Shown here piece by piece: positions 21,339 through 25,445 of a DNA stretch of 25,445 nucleotides (the first letter of the stretch is position 1; each line of letters starts with the position of its first letter). The stretch spans positions 1-25,445 of the forward strand of contig CAZKHU010000033.1 of assembly GCA_964552725.1 (NCBI GenBank), in the 5' to 3' direction. A program made the position numbers and the translations under genes. This DNA is from DYTH01 sp964552725. Lineage in GTDB: Bacteria > Desulfobacterota > Syntrophia > Syntrophales > UBA5619. The notes below the pieces were generated by a model, which searched no databases, had not been told where the DNA came from, and was given only the letters and a program-made list of their open reading frames with translations.

Positions 21339-23393
21339 TTACAACTCCACCATGCCGAGGGAGCGGATGTTCACGTCCCGCACAATTTCATTATGAGACA
21401 GCACAACCAGATTCGGAAAAAATTTCTCCAGTATCTTGCGGAGATAAATCCTCGTATTGGGAGAGCAGAGAATAATCGGCTGCAGGCCTTTTTCGGTAAA
21501 GGAGACAATCAATGTTTGCAGATTGCCGACCAGCCCCTTGACCATGTTCGGATCGGGGGAGACAAAAGATTCGTATTCCGTATGCTGAACCGCGCTCGTA
21601 ATCTTGTCTTCCACCGCCGGGGAAATCATCATCACGGTGATATTGCCGTTGGGATCCTGGTACTGCCGGGTAATTGCCCTTGCCAGGGACTGCCGCACAT
21701 ATCCAGTCAGAACATCGACATTTTTGGTCAACGACATATAATCGGCCAATGTTTCAAGTATGGTCTGGAGATCACGGATGGAGACACGCTCCCGGAGAAG
21801 TTTTTGCATTACCTTCTGCAGAGTTCCCAGCGGCACAATCTTCGGCGTCACCTCTTCGACCAGTTTCGGATAGGTCTCCTTCAGGTTGTCTAAAAGCTGC
21901 TGCACCTCCTGCCGGCCCAATAGTTCATCCGCATGCGACTTGAGAATTTCGGTGAGATGCGTCACCAGAACGGTAGCCGGATCGACTACAACAACCCCTT
22001 TCATCTGCAATCTTTCTTTTTCGGCATCCGCAACCCAGACGGCAGGAAGCGAAAATGCCGGCTCTTTTGTTTCTATTCCCTTTATTTTTTCTCCCTTTAC
22101 ATCCGTTGTAATAGCCAGACTGTATCCGGGCATCAATTCCGATCCGGCAATCTCGACTCCCTTCATCAATACGGAATATTCATTCGGCTTAAGTTGAAGG
22201 TTGTCCTTGATATGGATCGACGGCACAACAAATCCCAGTTCCTGGGCGATCTGCTTTCTCAGCGCCTTGATCTTGCCCAGTAATTCTCCATTCTGCGAGG
22301 CATCGACAAGATAAATCAATCCATAACCAACTTCCAGCCCCAAAAGATCAAACGGAACCACGCCTTCAATCGCCTCCTCCGCCGGCGCCACAGGAACCGC
22401 CTCCTCTTCAGCAGCAGTTCGCGCCGTTCTCAACATTACGAAAGCTAAGAAGCCCGTTATTAAAGATACAAGCATAAAAGAAAATTTCGGCATGCCGGGA
22501 ATGAGCGCAAAGATAAAAAGGAGGAGCGCCGCGGCTGCAACGGCCTTCGGCTGACTGAATATCTGATTTTTCAGCTCCAGCCCCAGTTCGCTCTCCTCTG
22601 CCGTTCTGGTGACAAGCATGCCGGCTGCCGTGGAAACAATCAACGCAGGCACCTGTGAAACAAGGCCGTCGCCGACGGTAAGCAGCGTATAATTCCGCGC
22701 CGCTTCAGCAATCGGCATACCCTGCTGCAGAATGCCGATGATCAGACCTCCGATGATATTGACGGCCGTAATGATAATCCCGGCAATCGCATCGCCGCGC
22801 ACAAACTTGCTTGCGCCGTCCATCGCCCCATAAAAGCTCGACTCCCGCTCTATTTCCCGCCTTCTTTTACGCGCCTCCGTATCCGAAATGAGGCCGGTGT
22901 TCAAATCCGCATCGATGCTCATCTGCTTGCCGGGCATCGCATCAAGCGTGAACCGGGCAGCCACTTCGGCGATTCTGGTTGCGCCCTTGGTTATGACGAC
23001 AAAGTTTATGATGACCAGAACAATAAAGACAACAAACCCGACAACATAGTTTCCGCCGACAATAAATGTTCCAAACGCCTTTATCACCTGGCCTGCCGCC
23101 TCGACCCCCTCATTTCCGTGCAGCAGAATGAGGCGCGTCGAAGCGAGATTCAGGGAAAGGCGAAGCAGGGTAACGATCAAAAGTACCGAGGGAAAAATGG
23201 AAAACTGCAGGGGCTTCATGACGTACATGGACATCATCAGGATGATGATGGCAGCGGTCAGACTGAGCGAAAGCAGTATATCGAGCGCCAACGCCGGCAT
23301 CGGCAAAATCATGACGATCAGAATTGCCACGACGCTTATCGAAACAACCGCGCTGCTTACATCACTTTTATGTTTTTTAACATCGTCGGCCAT
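21339..23393 (-). CDS. flhA: Flagellar export gate protein FlhA
   Basis: FlhA is the nonameric export-gate protein that couples proton motive force to secretion and docks chaperone-substrate complexes. The 684-residue protein has about eight membrane helices in residues 15-315. The FHIPEP family signature lies near 149-166 (RFTLDAMPGKQMSIDADLNT), followed by the cytosolic linker and a C-terminal docking domain (about 345-684). Length matches the family (about 690). It follows flhB by 23 bp and precedes flhF by 1 bp. No anomaly was seen. Confidence 0.97.
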   Translation of the reverse strand: MADDVKKHKSDVSSAVVSISVVAILIVMILPMPALALDILLSLSLTAAIIILMMSMYVMKPLQFSIFPSVLLIVTLLRLSLNLASTRLILLHGNEGVEAAGQVIKAFGTFIVGGNYVVGFVVFIVLVIINFVVITKGATRIAEVAARFTLDAMPGKQMSIDADLNTGLISDTEARKRRREIERESSFYGAMDGASKFVRGDAIAGIIITAVNIIGGLIIGILQQGMPIAEAARNYTLLTVGDGLVSQVPALIVSTAAGMLVTRTAEESELGLELKNQIFSQPKAVAAAALLLFIFALIPGMPKFSFMLVSLITGFLAFVMLRTARTAAEEEAVPVAPAEEAIEGVVPFDLLGLEVGYGLIYLVDASQNGELLGKIKALRKQIAQELGFVVPSIHIKDNLQLKPNEYSVLMKGVEIAGSELMPGYSLAITTDVKGEKIKGIETKEPAFSLPAVWVADAEKERLQMKGVVVVDPATVLVTHLTEILKSHADELLGRQEVQQLLDNLKETYPKLVEEVTPKIVPLGTLQKVMQKLLRERVSIRDLQTILETLADYMSLTKNVDVLTGYVRQSLARAITRQYQDPNGNITVMMISPAVEDKITSAVQHTEYESFVSPDPNMVKGLVGNLQTLIVSFTEKGLQPIILCSPNTRIYLRKILEKFFPNLVVLSHNEIVRDVNIRSLGMVEL

Positions 23394-23416
23394 ATCAAAT
23401 ATATGTAATCTTTAAG

Positions 23417-24484
23417 CTATAGTTTCCTGAGGTTATAAACATAAGCCAAAACCTCCGCCACGGAACGATAAAGATTCTCCGGTATCAAATCATTAACATC
23501 AACCATCTTATACAATACCTGTGCCAGAGGTTTGTTTTCGACTAATGGAACGGCGTTTTCCCGGGCGGTCTCCCTTATCTTTTCCGCTATGAAGCCGGCG
23601 CCTTTGGCAATAACCCGGGGCGCAATCTCTTTTTGCTGGTCGTATTTCAGCGCAACCGCCAGATGGGTAGGATTGGTGATGACGACATCCGCCTTCGGCA
23701 CCGCCGCCATCATCCGTTTGCGGGCCATCTCCCTCTGCAGCCGCTTTATTCTCCCCTTTATGGCCGGGTTGCCTTCCGTGTTCTTTAGTTCATCCTTGAT
23801 TTCCTGCTTCGTCATCCTCAAGCCCTTTTCATATTCCCAGCGCTGATAGGCATAATCGAAAATTGCAAGCGCGATCAGCACCCAGCCGGTCGAAAGCAAA
23901 ATCTTGAAGGTAATCCGGCCGATATAAACAAGTATCTCCCAGACCGTCTGATCGGCAAGCAGCAGGAAACCCTTTACCTCATTTTTCACCACGATATAGG
24001 AAACAATCCCGATAATCAGCATCTTGAGGATGTTCTTTATCAGCTCCACGGCAGAATTAAGTGAAAAAAGCCTTTTGAGCCCCTTCAGAGGGTCTATCTT
24101 TGAAAACTCCGGCTGCAGGACAGAGGAAGAAAAAAGGAAACCCACCTGGATGACATTCGCCAGAATTGAAATCAGAAAGATCAGGGCAAGGAGGGGCATC
24201 AGAATAAAAAATACCTTTGACATCAGGCCGATGAGAAAAAAAGAAATGTTATTTGCATTTATCGCCGTCTGTCCGGCGGAACTGAAGAGCGAGGCGACCA
24301 GAGACATCAGCTTTTCAAAAAGGCCGCTCGAATTGAAATAGAAATAGATCAGGCTGGCAAAAAGAATGGCAGCCGAAGGCACCTCCCTGCTTCTGGCGAC
24401 GCGCCCCTTTTCGCGGGCCTCTTCCTTGCGCTTGGGGGTAGCCTGCTCGGTTTTCTCCTGTCCTTCGTCTTTTTCTTCAGCCAT
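23417..24484 (-). CDS. flhB: Flagellar export switch protein FlhB
   Basis: FlhB controls export specificity: self-cleavage within NPTH in its cytosolic domain is needed to switch from rod/hook to filament substrates. The 355-residue protein has a charged N-terminus (EKTEQATPKRKEEAREKGRV), four membrane helices (about 35-215), and a cytosolic domain with the intact cleavage motif NPTH at 271-274. The conserved tail ALKYDQQKEIAPRVIAKGAG and LYRSVAEVLAYVYNLRKL follow. Its last 90 residues are paralogous to the separate protein at 14626-14901. It lies 105 bp after fliR, a gap in which I see no promoter or gene. Confidence 0.97.
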   Translation of the reverse strand: MAEEKDEGQEKTEQATPKRKEEAREKGRVARSREVPSAAILFASLIYFYFNSSGLFEKLMSLVASLFSSAGQTAINANNISFFLIGLMSKVFFILMPLLALIFLISILANVIQVGFLFSSSVLQPEFSKIDPLKGLKRLFSLNSAVELIKNILKMLIIGIVSYIVVKNEVKGFLLLADQTVWEILVYIGRITFKILLSTGWVLIALAIFDYAYQRWEYEKGLRMTKQEIKDELKNTEGNPAIKGRIKRLQREMARKRMMAAVPKADVVITNPTHLAVALKYDQQKEIAPRVIAKGAGFIAEKIRETARENAVPLVENKPLAQVLYKMVDVNDLIPENLYRSVAEVLAYVYNLRKL

Positions 24485-24589
24485 TCCTATAACCCTCTAA
24501 AACAACGAAGCGTTCCGCCAAAATTCCCGGTAACGTCAATATTCCGACAGGCCTTTCGACTGATCGCTGATTGCCGCCGGATTCGCACT

Positions 24590-25375
24590 TCAGATGCGCA
24601 TCAGTCTCATCAGGGCGGTGATGTCGCCGGAGAGATTCAGGAATATGCGCGCTGCCGTTTTTACAAAGACAGGGGCGGACAGTCCGATAAACAAGAGGCC
24701 TATGCCGATCTGGAGCGGAAAGTTTATAGCAAATACGTTCATCTGCGGAACCGTCCGGGCAACCATCCCCATCGCAATGTTTGAAAAAAGCAGAACGGCC
24801 ATCACCGGGGCGCTGATCTTGATCGCGATAACGAATATCTCCCGGAAAAGCAGCAGAAGCCCTTGCAAAAAGGCGCCGGAAAAATGAACTCCCAGCGGAG
24901 GAAACAACAAATAGCTGTCAGAAATGGCGGATATGAAGATGTGGTGGGCATTTACGCTCATAAAAAGCAGCATCCCCAATAAATATTGAAATTCGGAAAT
25001 TATGGTGACCTGGATGTTCGTCAGCGGATCTACCACGCTCGCAAAAGAGAAGCCCATCTGGAAACCCAGTACCTCGCCGGCAATCTGGATGCCTGCAAAC
25101 ACCAGCCTCGCGGCAAACCCGATAGTTATCCCGACTAACATTTCACCGGCAATTCCCGACACAAAGCGCATGCTGCTGAAATTGCCGGCTTCCGTAAATC
25201 CTGCCCTGACGATCGGGAAAATAACAAGCGATATCAGCAAAGACAATCCCCATTTAACCGTTGCGGGGATTCTTGAATCTCCAAACACCGGAACCATCAT
25301 CAGAATGGAACTGACCCTGATCAGGACAAAGATGAATCCTTCCGTCAATTCCAGTGAAAAAAGAGGAAACCGCAT
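24590..25375 (-). CDS. fliR: Flagellar export gate protein FliR
   Basis: FliR forms the core of the export gate with FliP and FliQ in the inner membrane. From ATG 25375 the protein has 261 residues, the usual length. It shows the family start (TEGFIFVLIRVSSILMMVPV, then FGDSRIPATVKWGLSLLISL), about six hydrophobic segments, and conserved QIAGEVLGFQMGFSFASVVD. The ribosome binding site for this ATG is poor. The reading frame stays open upstream to 25423, and an in-frame ATG at 25414 lies inside the dispersed repeat that abuts the gene, so the true start may be repeat-derived (274 residues). The gene is complete; fliQ and fliP are expected beyond the window edge. Confidence 0.94.
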   Translation of the reverse strand: MRFPLFSLELTEGFIFVLIRVSSILMMVPVFGDSRIPATVKWGLSLLISLVIFPIVRAGFTEAGNFSSMRFVSGIAGEMLVGITIGFAARLVFAGIQIAGEVLGFQMGFSFASVVDPLTNIQVTIISEFQYLLGMLLFMSVNAHHIFISAISDSYLLFPPLGVHFSGAFLQGLLLLFREIFVIAIKISAPVMAVLLFSNIAMGMVARTVPQMNVFAINFPLQIGIGLLFIGLSAPVFVKTAARIFLNLSGDITALMRLMRI

Positions 25376-25391
25376 CGCGCCAATATCCGTC

Positions 25392-25445
25392 GAGGTAATT
25401 GCAAAACTCCCCATTCTTGTCATTCCCGCAACGATTCTGAGCGGG
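25392..25445. repeat. Second copy of the palindromic dispersed repeat, cut by the window edge
   Basis: The sequence from GAGGTAATTGCAAAACTCCCC onward matches 9880-9932 with one inserted T (CATTCTTGTC here, CATTCTGTC there), including the TCCCGC hairpin arm and AACGATTCTGAGCGGG. It begins 16 bp upstream of the fliR ATG at 25375, in the same orientation relative to the window as the complete copy. The bases just outside differ between the copies, which fixes the element end at GAGGTAATTGC. The rest of the element is not in the window. Confidence 0.9.

Noticed and set aside
21258..21893. Open frame of 211 codons opposite flhA
   Set aside because: Antisense to the conserved C-terminal domain of FlhA; no supporting signal.

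Overview
This window is a dense flagellar gene cluster from a Gram-negative bacterium. It encodes P- and L-ring proteins (FlgI, FlgH), a FlhF/FlhG pair, sigma-28 (FliA) with its anti-sigma factor FlgM, CsrA/FliW, and an extra FlhB C-terminal-domain protein beside a FliK-like protein. This gene order and combination resemble the flagellar loci of Desulfobacterota (former Deltaproteobacteria, Geobacter- or Syntrophia-like). That assignment is inferred from gene content and order; no rRNA gene or other phylogenetic marker is present.

Layout, left to right. (1) 1-5024, plus strand: a sigma-28 promoter with exact enteric consensus boxes (117-143) drives fliD, fliS, a FliT-like gene and flaG (filament cap, filament chaperones, filament-associated protein). 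(2) 5048-14316, minus strand: a long operon read right to left from a strong sigma-54-type promoter at 14348-14363: flgF, flgG, flgA, flgH, flgI, flgJ, flgM, flgN, flgK, flgL, csrA, fliW. A second sigma-28 promoter lies just before flgM. Operons (1) and (2) converge, with only 23 bp between their stop codons. (3) 14626-16900, minus strand: four genes (unknown coiled-coil protein, SwrB/DUF2802-like membrane-anchored protein, FliK-like protein, stand-alone FlhB C-terminal domain) behind a third sigma-28 promoter at 16955-16982. (4) 17043-25375, minus strand: fliR, flhB, flhA, flhF, flhG, fliA, a fliL-like gene and a degenerate histidine-kinase-like gene. This is the core of the export gate, the polar-placement GTPases and the late sigma factor. 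It enters from the right edge, so its promoter and upstream genes lie outside the window.

How the genes work together: the sequence supports a sigma-54 then sigma-28 hierarchy. The early/middle operon carries rod, ring and hook-filament junction genes. FliA (made from region 4) reads the late promoters and is held by FlgM until FlgM is exported through the FlhA/FlhB/FliR gate. Post-transcriptional control by CsrA, antagonised by FliW, is encoded as an overlapping gene pair. FlhF and FlhG set flagellar position and number. Flagellin, motor, C-ring and hook genes are not in the window.

Non-coding features of note are a 181-bp palindromic dispersed repeat between flgI and flgJ, and a second, partial copy that runs off the right edge and touches the 5' end of fliR. 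No tRNA, rRNA, CRISPR array, insertion sequence or phage gene was seen. The most unusual items are a FliD about twice normal size with three related internal modules, the sigma-28 promoter in front of the FliK/FlhB2 genes, the ATP-site-degenerate kinase-like protein, and the repeat element.
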